From the NCBI GenBank assembly GCA_949289145.1, contig CASEML010000141.1:1-40225 (forward strand): a DNA stretch of 40,225 nt. The letters are read 5' to 3'. The translations under genes were made by a program, and so were the position numbers. The notes beneath the pieces were generated by a model. It did not search any database. It was not told the origin of the DNA and saw only the letters and a list, made by a program, of their open reading frames with translations. Positions 19,235-27,512 of the stretch are shown in pieces. Numbering within the stretch: the first letter of the stretch is position 1; every line of letters starts with the position of its first letter. The stretch comes from an uncultured Eubacteriales bacterium (GTDB lineage: Bacteria > Bacillota > Clostridia > Lachnospirales > Lachnospiraceae).

Positions 19235-20365
19235 ATGATTAATTTTAATGTACCTCCATACGTAGGAAATGAATTAAAATACATTGAAGAAGCTATTCAG
19301 CATCAAAAAATATGTGGAGACGGTATATTTACAAAAAAATGTTCTGAATGGTTTGAAAAGCACATGAATGCGAAAAAGGTATTGTTGACTACCTCCTGTA
19401 CACACGCTACAGAAATGGCAGCATTGCTGTTGGATTTAAAACCGGGTGATGAGGTGATTATGCCGGCGTATACTTTTGTGTCCACTGCAGATGCTTTTGT
19501 GATGAGAGGTGCTGTCCCTGTATTTGTGGATATAAGACCGGATACCATGAATATTGATGAAAATTTAATTGAAGCAGCAATTACAGAAAGAACAAAAGCC
19601 ATTGTGCCGGTACATTATGCCGGGGTTTCCTGTGAAATGGATAAAATTATGGAAATCGCCAGAAAATATAATTTGGCGGTGGTAGAAGATGCGGCACAGG
19701 GAGTTATGTCTTCTTATAAGGGAAAGGCATTAGGAACAATTGGTGATTATGGCTGTTTTAGTTTTCATGAAACTAAGAATTATTCTATGGGCGAAGGAGG
19801 CGCATTATTAATAAATGATGAAGCCCATGTGGAAATGGCAGAAATTATAAGAGAAAAAGGTACAAACAGAGCGAAATTTTTTCGCGGACAAATTGATAAA
19901 TATACATGGATGGAAGCAGGTTCTTCCTACTTGCCAAGTGACATGAATGCAGCTTATCTTTGGGCACAGTTGGAAATAGCAGATGAAATTAATGAGAAAC
20001 GCTTAAGAATATGGAATACATATTATGAAAAGCTAAAAGAACTAAAGGAAAAAAAAGTAATTGAACTTCCTTGTGTTCCGGAGGGATGTATTCATAATGG
20101 GCATATGTTTTACATTAAGGCAAAGGATTTAGAAGAAAGAACCAGGTTGATTTCATATTTAAAAGAAAAAGAAATTATGGCAGTATTTCATTATATACCT
20201 TTGCATACAGCACCGGCAGGTTTGAAATACGGAAGATTTCATGGAGAAGATAAATATACGACAAGAGAAAGTGAACGCCTGGTAAGACTTCCAATGTATT
20301 ATGCTTTAGAAGTAGAACAGGCAGAGAAAATAGCGGAAACTGTAAAAGAATTTTATGCTGAATAA
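19235..20365 (+). CDS. rffA: dTDP-4-amino-4,6-dideoxygalactose transaminase (RffA/WecE-like)
   Basis: A 376-residue PLP-dependent sugar aminotransferase of the DegT/DnrJ/EryC1 family. It closely follows the enterobacterial WecE/RffA pattern along its whole length: FNVPPYVGNELKYIEEAI, CGDGIFTKKC, GDEVIMPAYTFVSTADAFV, FVDIRPDTMNIDE, PVHYAGVSCEMD, FSFHETKNYSMGEGGA, EKGTNRAKFFRGQIDKYTW, SSYLPSDMNAAYLWAQLE and AVFHYIPLHTAPAG. PLP lysine is K181 and the pyridine-ring aspartate D152. The family makes dTDP-4-amino-4,6-dideoxygalactose from dTDP-4-keto-6-deoxyglucose and glutamate. The ketosugar can come from RmlB at the right end of this window. AAGGA precedes ATG 19235. MaoC and GNAT genes follow within 15 bp each. 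Confidence 0.92.
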   Translation: MINFNVPPYVGNELKYIEEAIQHQKICGDGIFTKKCSEWFEKHMNAKKVLLTTSCTHATEMAALLLDLKPGDEVIMPAYTFVSTADAFVMRGAVPVFVDIRPDTMNIDENLIEAAITERTKAIVPVHYAGVSCEMDKIMEIARKYNLAVVEDAAQGVMSSYKGKALGTIGDYGCFSFHETKNYSMGEGGALLINDEAHVEMAEIIREKGTNRAKFFRGQIDKYTWMEAGSSYLPSDMNAAYLWAQLEIADEINEKRLRIWNTYYEKLKELKEKKVIELPCVPEGCIHNGHMFYIKAKDLEERTRLISYLKEKEIMAVFHYIPLHTAPAGLKYGRFHGEDKYTTRESERLVRLPMYYALEVEQAEKIAETVKEFYAE

Positions 20366-20379
20366 AAGGATTAGAAAAA

Positions 20380-20796
20380 ATGACTAAGTATAGTATAAGG
20401 AATTTGGAAGTAGGTCAGGGCGTAGAAAAAAAATTTTTTATTGATGAAGAGTTAGGAAAAAAATTCGCCGAGATTTCAGGCGATTTTAATCCCGTGCATT
20501 TGAATGACGACTATGCTAAAAAGACAATGTTTAGAGGAAAAATAGCGCATGGTATGCTGCTTGGAAGTTTTATTTCAGGTATATTGGGAAATGAATTTCC
20601 AGGAGAGGGAACCATATACTTAAAACAAGATTTTAGTTTTCTTAAACCTGTACGATATGGGGACTGCATAAAGATTTGCGTAGTGGTGAACAGTATTGAT
20701 GAAGAAAAATCAAGAGTAGAATTACAAACAGACTGCTATAACCAAAAAGGAGAAAAAGTACTTTTGGGAAAAGCATTAGTGATGTTACCGCAGTAG
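20380..20796 (+). CDS. MaoC-family (R)-specific enoyl-CoA hydratase-like protein
   Basis: A 138-residue single hotdog domain. It has the hydratase-2 signature AEISGDFNPVHLNDDYA, with the catalytic pair D35 and H40 intact, then FRGKIAHGMLLGSFISGILG and LKQDFSFLKPVRYGDCI. Family members hydrate trans-2-enoyl-CoA to (R)-3-hydroxyacyl-CoA. This is unexpected inside a sugar pathway. It sits 14 bp after the aminotransferase and 11 bp before an acyltransferase, so I infer that it shapes the acyl group placed on the aminosugar, for instance (R)-3-hydroxybutyryl from crotonyl-CoA. A role as an acyl-ACP handler or thioesterase-like hotdog is an alternative. AAGGA precedes ATG 20380. Confidence 0.87.
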   Translation: MTKYSIRNLEVGQGVEKKFFIDEELGKKFAEISGDFNPVHLNDDYAKKTMFRGKIAHGMLLGSFISGILGNEFPGEGTIYLKQDFSFLKPVRYGDCIKICVVVNSIDEEKSRVELQTDCYNQKGEKVLLGKALVMLPQ

Positions 20797-20807
20797 GAGG
20801 AAAGAAA

Positions 20808-21728
20808 ATGTCAAAAATATCATTTGTAGATAATAATTTTCAACTGGTAGACAGCTTTTTGAAAAGAGATTATAAAGATTTGGCTGAAAAAATCAGGAAA
20901 GAGAAAGATAAGCTTACATTTTATAAACAGCAGGAAGATATGCTTGGCGGTTATCAGATAACTTCCAATGAGCCATTAACTGCATTATTTGGCAAGCCTT
21001 TTTTTGTAGTGCGTTTTGTGTTCGCTAACATTGATAGTATGCATAATAAAGCACAAGAAAATGATATCATAGAGATATTTAGACATTTAAAGCAGCTAAT
21101 AGAAACTCAAAAGGGATATTATAATATTCGTATTCCTTCCCATATTGTAGATGCGGTAAAGGCATATAATACCGTTTTTCAAGGTGGTTATTTTTGTGGC
21201 GGTACGGTAGAGGAAGTAATTTCAGGAAAGAAAGTAGAAATTCGTTTAAGGGACGGAATCAAAGTATTTTTTGCTGATTTAGAATATATTAATCAACATA
21301 AAGAAGAATTAATGGAAATGACTTTTGAATCATTTAAAAGTTATCAAGGTCAATATCATATTTCACCGGTAACAGAAGAAAAGGCCGGTAAAATATACGA
21401 AAATTGGATAAAGTACAGTTTGGAACATTGTGAAGGCAAAGAGGTGGTAATTGCAGAATATCAGGGGATTCCAATTGGATTTGTTACTATTGCGGAAAAA
21501 GAAAATGCAGTAGAAGGTGTTTTATCAGCAGTAAAAGAAGAGTACCGGAAGTTTGGTGCATATCGTGCTATGATTTCTTATATTGTAAATTACGGAGCAG
21601 AAAAAGGAAAAAGCTTTATTACCAGCACTCAATTTGATAATTTTATTGTTCAAGGTGTTTGGAATTCAATAGGTTTAAAACCTTTTTATTCTATTTATAA
21701 TTTTCATATAGAGAAAAATGAGGAATAA
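20808..21728 (+). CDS. GNAT-family sugar N-acyltransferase, probably acting on dTDP-4-amino sugar
   Basis: A 306-residue protein. Residues 1 to about 150 are a divergent N-terminal domain; about 165-306 form a GNAT fold. Visible parts: EVVIAEYQGIPIGFVTI (central strands), EYRKFGAYRAMISYIV (CoA pyrophosphate loop region) and TSTQFDNFIVQGVWNSIGLK near the end. The last motif resembles that of dTDP-fucosamine acetyltransferase (WecD/RffC), which also follows the RffA step. This protein is about 80 residues longer than the enterobacterial enzyme. Given the MaoC gene directly upstream, the acyl donor may be a hydroxyacyl-CoA, not acetyl-CoA (inference). AGGAGGAAAG precedes ATG 20808. Confidence 0.83.
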   Translation: MSKISFVDNNFQLVDSFLKRDYKDLAEKIRKEKDKLTFYKQQEDMLGGYQITSNEPLTALFGKPFFVVRFVFANIDSMHNKAQENDIIEIFRHLKQLIETQKGYYNIRIPSHIVDAVKAYNTVFQGGYFCGGTVEEVISGKKVEIRLRDGIKVFFADLEYINQHKEELMEMTFESFKSYQGQYHISPVTEEKAGKIYENWIKYSLEHCEGKEVVIAEYQGIPIGFVTIAEKENAVEGVLSAVKEEYRKFGAYRAMISYIVNYGAEKGKSFITSTQFDNFIVQGVWNSIGLKPFYSIYNFHIEKNEE

Positions 21729-21732
21729 ACAG

Positions 21733-22683
21733 ATGGAAAAAGTATCGTTTGTCATACCGTGCTATTGCTCGGAAAAAAGTCTGGAAAGTGTGGTTGATGA
21801 AATTCAGACTGCCATGGAAAAAATTGAAAGATATGATTATGAGATTATTTTAGTAGAGGATGCATCTCCAGATCATACATGGGAAACCATAGAAAAGATT
21901 GTTTCAGGGAATCCTAAGGTTCAGGGAATCAGCTTTGCTAAAAATTTTGGGCAACATTCAGCCTTGATGGCAGGGTTTCATCAGATTCAGGGAGAAATCG
22001 TAGTATGTCTGGATGATGATGGTCAGACACCGGCATGTGAAGTAGAAAAGTTTTTAGAGTTGATTGAACAAGGTGCCGATGTGGTATATGCATCCTATGA
22101 AAATAAAATGCATGGAGGATTTCGAAACTGGGGCAGTCAATTAAATAGTAAAATGGCAGAGTGGCTTTTAGGAAAACCAAAGGAACTGTATGTGTCTAGT
22201 TATTTTGCTGCACGAAGATTCGTGATAGACGAAGTGATAAAATATGAAAATTCCTATCCTTATGTATTGGGACTGGTATTAAGAACTACAAAAAGAATTG
22301 TGAATGTAGAGGTTGATCATAGAGAACGGATGCAGGGACAGTCAGGGTATTCTATGAAGAAATTATTGGGGCTTTGGATTAATGGTTTTACTTCCTTTTC
22401 TGTAAAACCTTTGCGTATGGTCACATATGGTGGAATGATTGTGGCAGTCATAGGAGTTCTGTATGCTATATGGACAATTATCAAGAAGCTTTTTAACTCG
22501 ATGGCACCAGTAGGCTGGAGTTCAACCATGGCAGTTATGTTAATCTTAGGAGGCACCGTTTTATTTGTATTAGGAATGATAGGAGAATATATCGGAAGAA
22601 TTTATATTAGCATTAATAATGCCCCTCAATATGTAATAAGAAAGAAAGCTGTCCATGAAGGTGAAGGAGAGAAAGCTAAATGA
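21733..22683 (+). CDS. ArnC-like undecaprenyl-phosphate glycosyltransferase (GT2)
   Basis: A 316-residue GT2 enzyme with two C-terminal membrane helices (about 235-257 and 270-292). Motifs are VSFVIPCYCSEKSL, ILVEDASPDHTWE, FAKNFGQHSALMAGF, CLDDDGQTPACEV and RMQGQSGYSMKKL, a pattern close to ArnC. Such enzymes move a sugar from a nucleotide to undecaprenyl phosphate at the inner membrane face. I choose ATG 21733, with AGGA 8 bases upstream; the in-frame ATG 21718 would overlap the GNAT gene by 11 bases and has only a weak site. Position suggests that it loads the N-acylated 4-amino-4,6-dideoxygalactose. Its stop overlaps the next start (ATGA), coupling it to the flippase pair. Confidence 0.88.
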   Translation: MEKVSFVIPCYCSEKSLESVVDEIQTAMEKIERYDYEIILVEDASPDHTWETIEKIVSGNPKVQGISFAKNFGQHSALMAGFHQIQGEIVVCLDDDGQTPACEVEKFLELIEQGADVVYASYENKMHGGFRNWGSQLNSKMAEWLLGKPKELYVSSYFAARRFVIDEVIKYENSYPYVLGLVLRTTKRIVNVEVDHRERMQGQSGYSMKKLLGLWINGFTSFSVKPLRMVTYGGMIVAVIGVLYAIWTIIKKLFNSMAPVGWSSTMAVMLILGGTVLFVLGMIGEYIGRIYISINNAPQYVIRKKAVHEGEGEKAK

Positions 22684-23042
22684 ATTCAATAAGAGGAAAT
22701 TATAAATCTTATATTATGTTGCAGATTATAATTGCAGTATATTCTCTCAGCAGTGTGTGTTCAAAATTTGCTGCAGGGCAGGAAGTTATGTCATGGAAAT
22801 TTTTACTTTTGTATGGAGCCATACTTTTTCTGCTTGCGGTTTATGCAGTTGTTTGGCAGCAGGTTTTAAAAAAGATACCATTAGTTACTGCGTATGCAAA
22901 TAAATCTATTACGGTAATCTGGGGGATGATTTGGGGAATTTTAATATGGCATGAGAAGGTTGCGGTCAATCATATAATAGGGGCAGTAATCATTATGCTT
23001 GGCGTATATATAATTGCAACGGAAGAAAAGGAAAAAGTATGA
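22680..23042 (+). CDS. Small EamA/SMR-like membrane carrier, ArnE-type partner
   Basis: A 120-residue protein of four membrane segments in the EamA/small-multidrug-resistance fold: KSYIMLQIIIAVYSLSSVCS, FLLLYGAILFLLAVYAV, TVIWGMIWGILIW and HIIGAVIIMLGVYIIA. ArnE/ArnF pairs flip undecaprenyl-phosphate aminoarabinose. This gene sits immediately after an ArnC-like synthase with a 4-base ATGA overlap, and the next gene has the same size and fold with another ATGA overlap, so a heterodimeric flippase is the natural reading. Sequence alone cannot exclude a drug exporter. AAGGAGAG lies upstream of ATG 22680. Confidence 0.82.
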   Translation: MNSIRGNYKSYIMLQIIIAVYSLSSVCSKFAAGQEVMSWKFLLLYGAILFLLAVYAVVWQQVLKKIPLVTAYANKSITVIWGMIWGILIWHEKVAVNHIIGAVIIMLGVYIIATEEKEKV

Positions 23043-23371
23043 AATATATTTTAGTGTTTTTAGTGTCTGTTTTTATATCATCATTATCACAGGTATTACT
23101 AAAGGTCAGTGCTGGCGAACAACACTCCAGTATATGGAAGGAATATTTAAATATACGGATTATTTGTGCTTATGGCTTGTTTTTTCTGGCAACGTTAATT
23201 ACTATATTTGCTTATAGGTATGTTTCATTATCCATGGGGGCTGTTTTAGAGGCAAGTGGCTACATTTTTGTGGCAATATTAGGCAGAGTGGTGCTGAAAG
23301 AAAAGATTGGAAGGAAAAAGCTCATTGGATTAGGAATGATTTTAGCGGGTATTGTGATTTTTAATTTATAG
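23039..23371 (+). CDS. Small EamA/SMR-like membrane carrier, ArnF-type partner
   Basis: A 110-residue four-helix EamA/SMR protein. ISSLSQVLLKVSAGE marks the first helix, with the family's typical small-residue/LLK pattern. IICAYGLFFLATLITIFAYRYV, MGAVLEASGYIFVAILGRVVL and LIGLGMILAGIVIFNL follow. It overlaps the preceding carrier by ATGA and is best read as the second half of an ArnE/F-like flippase moving the lipid-linked sugar made by the 21733 enzyme. The ribosome site (GGAAAAAG) lies inside the upstream gene. Substrate is inferred from context. Confidence 0.82.
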   Translation: MKYILVFLVSVFISSLSQVLLKVSAGEQHSSIWKEYLNIRIICAYGLFFLATLITIFAYRYVSLSMGAVLEASGYIFVAILGRVVLKEKIGRKKLIGLGMILAGIVIFNL

Positions 23372-23390
23372 CAATATAAAGGAAATGGTT

Positions 23391-24443
23391 ATGCTTAGTG
23401 ATAAAATATTTTCAAAAAGGAATACCAATATAATAAAAGGAATTGCTGTTTTAATTTTATGCTGGCATCATTTATTTTGGAGAAATATACAAGTGCCTGT
23501 AAATTTGGAAACGGCAGGCATTATGGAAGTACTGGTACCCCTGACAAAAGTATGCGTGGCATTATTTACGATGTTAAGCGGGTATGGAATCAACGAAAGT
23601 TATAAAAAAAGTAACAAATCATATGCAAACTTTACTTTTTTACATGTGAAAAAACTGCTGATAAATTACTGGTGGATTTATGTTCCCGTTTTTATATTAA
23701 GCTTTTGGTTACATGCAGGAGGAACTCCTATGCACATTTATGGTCAGGGAGCGCTTGGCATAAGGAATTTTCTTTTGGATTTTTTGGGGTTACGTGCCAT
23801 GATTTATTCTCCGACTTTAAATAATACATGGTGGTATATGGAAGCAGCTATTATTTTCTATCTTTGTTTCCCGATATTTCACAAGGCATTGAACAAGGTT
23901 CCGGAGATTGTCATTGGAGTCAGCGCGATACCTGTGCTTCTTGCAAGTGTAAATATATTTTGGGATGCATTGATTACAACAGACAGGGAATTGTTTTATG
24001 TGTTTCCATTTGTTGTGGGGATGGAATTGTCGCGAAGAGAAATATTAAATAAAATGGTACGATATTGTGAAAGAAATAGGAGAGAATTTATAATGTTATC
24101 CTGCTCCTTTTTTGTGATTCTAGGTGTGATGCGGACACAAATTTCGTATATTGCAGATACTTTTTATGCTTTTTCTATTATATCCATTGGTATAGGAATT
24201 GCATCATTTGAAAATATAGTTTTGAAGGCGCTGGAATTTTTAGGAAAACATTCTATGAATATATTTTTAATACACTCTATGGTATACTATTATTTTACAA
24301 GCGGAAGAAAACTTTTTGATCGTATTGATATGGTGCTTCTCAAATACTTGTTGCTGATTGTTATTTGTCTGGGAAGTTCCATCATAATTGAAACCATAAA
24401 AAAATATGTACGCAGATTACGGACAAACAGCTTATCGGAGTGA
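23391..24443 (+). CDS. Acyltransferase 3 family membrane O-acyltransferase
   Basis: A 350-residue polytopic protein of the OafA-like acyltransferase-3 family. The N-terminal motif is NIIKGIAVLILCWHHLFW, with the catalytic-type histidine at the end of helix one. Later come VALFTMLSGYGI, NNTWWYMEAAIIFYLCFPIF and HSMNIFLIHSMVYYYF. Family members O-acylate (usually acetylate) surface polysaccharides across the membrane. ATG 23391 has AAAGGA 7 bases before it, better than ATG 23385, which is too close. It lies 19 bp after the flippase pair, so it may modify the sugar those genes export. No extra SGNH domain is fused. Confidence 0.85.
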   Translation: MLSDKIFSKRNTNIIKGIAVLILCWHHLFWRNIQVPVNLETAGIMEVLVPLTKVCVALFTMLSGYGINESYKKSNKSYANFTFLHVKKLLINYWWIYVPVFILSFWLHAGGTPMHIYGQGALGIRNFLLDFLGLRAMIYSPTLNNTWWYMEAAIIFYLCFPIFHKALNKVPEIVIGVSAIPVLLASVNIFWDALITTDRELFYVFPFVVGMELSRREILNKMVRYCERNRREFIMLSCSFFVILGVMRTQISYIADTFYAFSIISIGIGIASFENIVLKALEFLGKHSMNIFLIHSMVYYYFTSGRKLFDRIDMVLLKYLLLIVICLGSSIIIETIKKYVRRLRTNSLSE

Positions 24444-24460
24444 GTCATTAGGAGGAAATT

Positions 24461-25411
24461 ATGGATAAAATTGCGGTATTAATACCATGCTATAATGAAA
24501 GTAAGACAATTGAAAAGGTGGTTACAGATTTTAAAAAGGCATTACCGGAAGCTGTAATTTATGTTTATGACAATAATTCTTCAGATGATACTGCAGAAAT
24601 TGCCAGAAAAGCAGGAGCAGTGGTACGCCACGAATATATGCAGGGAAAAGGAAATGTTATTCGCAGAATGTTTCGTGAAATCAATGCAGAGGCATATGTT
24701 ATGACAGATGGTGATGATACATATCCGGCAGAGTGTGCACGAGAAATGGTCGATAAAATTCTGGAACGGAATGCAGATATGGTAGTAGGGGACAGGCTGT
24801 CCTCTACTTACTTTTCCGAAAATAAAAGACCATTCCACAATTTTGGCAATACGCTCGTAAGAAAGTGCATTAATGTTCTGTTTAAAAATGATATTAAGGA
24901 TATCATGACGGGATACAGAGCTTTCAGTTATGAATTTGTGAAAACCTTTCCGGTACTTTCCAAGGGATTTGAAATTGAAACTGAGATGAGTATTCATGCA
25001 GTTGATAAGAATATGTTTGTAGAAAATGTAGTAGTCAATTACAGAGACAGACCTGAGGGAAGTGAATCAAAGCTGAATACCTATTCAGATGGGTTTAAGG
25101 TGCTTAAGACCATTGCCAGATTGTATAGAACTTATAAGCCCATTGGCTTTTTTGGCCTTATTGCACTGGTTTTGGCAGTGATTGCTGCATTATTGTTTAT
25201 ACCGGTGGGCATTGCTTATATGAATACAGGGCTGGTACCAAGATTTCCCACATTGATCACCTGTGGCTTTATTATGATTACTGCAATTCAGTCCTTTTTT
25301 TCAGGATTAATTTTACAGACTATTTTGCAGAAAAACCGACAGGATTTTGAAGCCGAATTATGCAGGGCAACAAAACAGAAGCAGGAAATGCTGAAGGAAA
25401 TTTCAGAGTAG
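24461..25411 (+). CDS. GT2 dolichyl/undecaprenyl-phosphate glycosyltransferase-like protein
   Basis: A 316-residue protein. Its N-terminal GT-A domain has IAVLIPCYNESKTIEKVV, YVYDNNSSDDTAEIA and TDGDDTYPAE (acidic metal site). It then has DIMTGYRAFSYEFVKTFPVL, KGFEIETEMSIHA and two C-terminal membrane helices (about 225-247 and 262-287). The helix pair and the GYRAF/EIETEM motifs fit the DPM1/dolichyl-phosphate-glucose synthase type, which makes polyprenyl-phosphate sugars. AGGAGGAAA precedes ATG 24461. It is one of four such enzymes in a row. Sugar unknown. Confidence 0.87.
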   Translation: MDKIAVLIPCYNESKTIEKVVTDFKKALPEAVIYVYDNNSSDDTAEIARKAGAVVRHEYMQGKGNVIRRMFREINAEAYVMTDGDDTYPAECAREMVDKILERNADMVVGDRLSSTYFSENKRPFHNFGNTLVRKCINVLFKNDIKDIMTGYRAFSYEFVKTFPVLSKGFEIETEMSIHAVDKNMFVENVVVNYRDRPEGSESKLNTYSDGFKVLKTIARLYRTYKPIGFFGLIALVLAVIAALLFIPVGIAYMNTGLVPRFPTLITCGFIMITAIQSFFSGLILQTILQKNRQDFEAELCRATKQKQEMLKEISE

Positions 25412-25428
25412 AATTTCATTGTAGAATC

Positions 25429-25437
25429 TGATATACT
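25429..25437 (+). promoter_or_regulatory. Possible extended -10 promoter element
   Basis: TGATATACT in the 76-bp gap before the 25488 gene reads as an extended -10 (TG, one base, TATACT). I see no convincing -35 hexamer at 16-18 bp, so activity is uncertain. Confidence 0.25.
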
Positions 25438-25487
25438 ACAAAAAGCAGAGGTATTTAGGAATAAGAGAAAATAGGAGGGCTAGTGGA

Positions 25488-26459
25488 ATGCGTCCTTGTT
25501 TATATATGGTGATTCCATGCTACAATGAAGAAAAAGTATTGCCCATTACAAGTGAAATTTTTCTGAAAAAGATGAAGGAACTTGTAGAAACAGGAAAGGT
25601 AAGTGAAGAAAGTAAAATTTTGTTTGTAAATGACGGAAGTCGGGATCGTACATGGGAAATTATTAAGGAATTATCCCAAAAGGAGAAATATATTATCGGA
25701 ATCTGCCAGAGCAGGAACAGAGGTCATCAAAATGCTGTATTGGCGGGACTTATGGAGGCAAAAGATAAATGCGATATTACGATCTCCATAGATTGTGACG
25801 GGCAGGATGATGTAAATGCCATGAATCATATGGTGGAAGAATATATAAATGGAGCAGAAATTGTGTATGGCGTCCGGTCCAAAAGAGAAACAGATACTTT
25901 CTTTAAACGTTTTACTGCGGAATCATTTTATAAACTGTTAAATGCTATGGGAGCAGAAGTCATATATAACCATGCAGATTATCGTCTGGTCAGCAGTAAG
26001 GTGCTGAAGGAACTGGCAAATTATAAAGAAGTAAATCTTTTCTTAAGGGGAATGTTTCCACTGGTAGGATTCAAAAGTACAAGTGTATATTATGAACGTG
26101 CTGAGAGAATAGCGGGAGTAAGTCATTATTCATTAAGTAAAATGCTAACATTGGCTTTTGATGGGATTACAAGTCTCAGTATAAAGCCACTGAGGATCAT
26201 TACAGGCGTAGGATTTATTGTAGCATTATTAAGCTTCATTGCTGCGCTTAAGTTCTTATTTGATAAGTTTTTTGGATATACGGTAGACGGCTGGGCCAGT
26301 CTTGTCTGTATCCTTTGTATGGTAAGTGGAATACAAATGATCTGTATGGGAATTTTAGGAGAGTATGTGGGAAAAATATATATGGAAGTCAAGCAGCGCC
26401 CTCGTTATATTATCAGTGAGCGGACATATGACAACAAAGAGGATGAGGAGACGGAATAA
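25488..26459 (+). CDS. GtrB/DPM-like undecaprenyl-phosphate glycosyltransferase (GT2)
   Basis: A 323-residue GT2 enzyme. Motifs are YMVIPCYNEEKVLPI, FVNDGSRDRTWEII, CQSRNRGHQNAVLAGL, SIDCDGQDDVNAMNHMV and ERIAGVSHYSLSKML. Two C-terminal membrane helices follow (about 238-258 and 268-292). This is the layout of GtrB/CsbB enzymes, which place a sugar on undecaprenyl phosphate for use outside the cell. GGAGGG lies 10 bases before ATG 25488. It probably works with one of the flippases and one of the GT-C-like proteins nearby; the pairing cannot be decided here. Confidence 0.88.
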   Translation: MRPCLYMVIPCYNEEKVLPITSEIFLKKMKELVETGKVSEESKILFVNDGSRDRTWEIIKELSQKEKYIIGICQSRNRGHQNAVLAGLMEAKDKCDITISIDCDGQDDVNAMNHMVEEYINGAEIVYGVRSKRETDTFFKRFTAESFYKLLNAMGAEVIYNHADYRLVSSKVLKELANYKEVNLFLRGMFPLVGFKSTSVYYERAERIAGVSHYSLSKMLTLAFDGITSLSIKPLRIITGVGFIVALLSFIAALKFLFDKFFGYTVDGWASLVCILCMVSGIQMICMGILGEYVGKIYMEVKQRPRYIISERTYDNKEDEETE

Positions 26460-26533
26460 AATAGTTAAGGGCTATTTGCCGGACTTTATCGGATATATCA
26501 ACCTTACAGATTAGACAATAGCGGAGGGAACAT

Positions 26534-27496
26534 ATGAAGTTATCACTGGTAGTACCTTGTTATAATGAGGAGGACAACGTAGAGTTGTTTTATGAAGAAG
26601 TGAGAAAATGCTTTCAGGGAAAAATAGATGAGTATGAATTAATCTTTGTTAACGACGGAAGCAAAGATAATACCAGGAAGAAACTAAAACAAATTTATCT
26701 AAACAGCGGCAAGCAGCATGTAAAGGTTATTGGATTTTCCAGAAATTTTGGAAAAGAGGCGGCTATTTACGCTGGCTTGCAGCAGGCTGAGGGAGAGTAT
26801 ACAACGGTGATTGATGCAGACCTGCAGCAGCGGCCGGAAGTAGTTTTGCAGATGGTACAGGTGTTAGATGAGAATGAAGATTATGACTGTGTAGCCGCTT
26901 TTCAGGAAAAGCGCAGCGAAGGAAGGTTATTAACGTTTTTTAAGAATGTGTTCTACAAAATTATTAATAAAGTGGCAGACACAGAGTTTATTTCCGGTGC
27001 CAGCGATTTTCGTACCTTTCGTGCCAATATGCGGTCGGCAATCTTAAGTATGAGCGAATATCACAGATTTTCCAAGGGGATATTTTCCTGGGTAGGATTT
27101 GAAACAAAATTTATTCCTTATGTGGCAGAAAAGAGAAACGCAGGCACTACGAAATGGTCCTTTAAAAAATTATTTAAGTATGGAATGGATGGAATCATTT
27201 CATTTTCAGTGGCACCTTTAAAGCTGGCCACATGGGCGGGAACTATTTGTGCTGAATTGGCTTTACTGTATATGGTGATTATTTTTCTTCAGAAGATATT
27301 TTTTGGCATTGATGTTCCGGGACATGCTACTGTAGTAACATTGATCTTGTTTATTGGCGGTGTGCAATTGTTTTTTCTAGGAATTTTGGGAGAGTATATT
27401 TCTAAAATGTATATTCAGGAGAAAAAGCGACCGATTTACATAACCAGAGAAACATTTGGAATTGAAAAACCAAGGGAAGAAAGTGAAAACCAATAG
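26534..27496 (+). CDS. GtrB/DPM-like undecaprenyl-phosphate glycosyltransferase (GT2)
   Basis: A 320-residue paralogue of the previous protein. Motifs are LSLVVPCYNEEDNVELFY, FVNDGSKDNTRKKL, FSRNFGKEAAIYAGL, TVIDADLQQRPEVV, SGASDFRTF and RNAGTTKWSFKKLFKYG. Two membrane helices occupy about 236-256 and 268-290. It has the classic GtrB pattern (AxYAGL, DADLQ.P, W/YS.KKL). A GtrA-family flippase lies two genes downstream, its usual partner. GGAGGG precedes ATG 26534. The 74-bp gap upstream shows no clear promoter. Sugar unknown (glucose is common in this family). Confidence 0.9.
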   Translation: MKLSLVVPCYNEEDNVELFYEEVRKCFQGKIDEYELIFVNDGSKDNTRKKLKQIYLNSGKQHVKVIGFSRNFGKEAAIYAGLQQAEGEYTTVIDADLQQRPEVVLQMVQVLDENEDYDCVAAFQEKRSEGRLLTFFKNVFYKIINKVADTEFISGASDFRTFRANMRSAILSMSEYHRFSKGIFSWVGFETKFIPYVAEKRNAGTTKWSFKKLFKYGMDGIISFSVAPLKLATWAGTICAELALLYMVIIFLQKIFFGIDVPGHATVVTLILFIGGVQLFFLGILGEYISKMYIQEKKRPIYITRETFGIEKPREESENQ

Positions 27497-27512
27497 AAAG
27501 AGAGCGGTAAGA

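Noticed and set aside
22680-23371. Small multidrug resistance exporter pair
   Set aside because: Fold is compatible, but ATGA coupling to an ArnC-like synthase favours a lipid-sugar flippase; not fully excluded.
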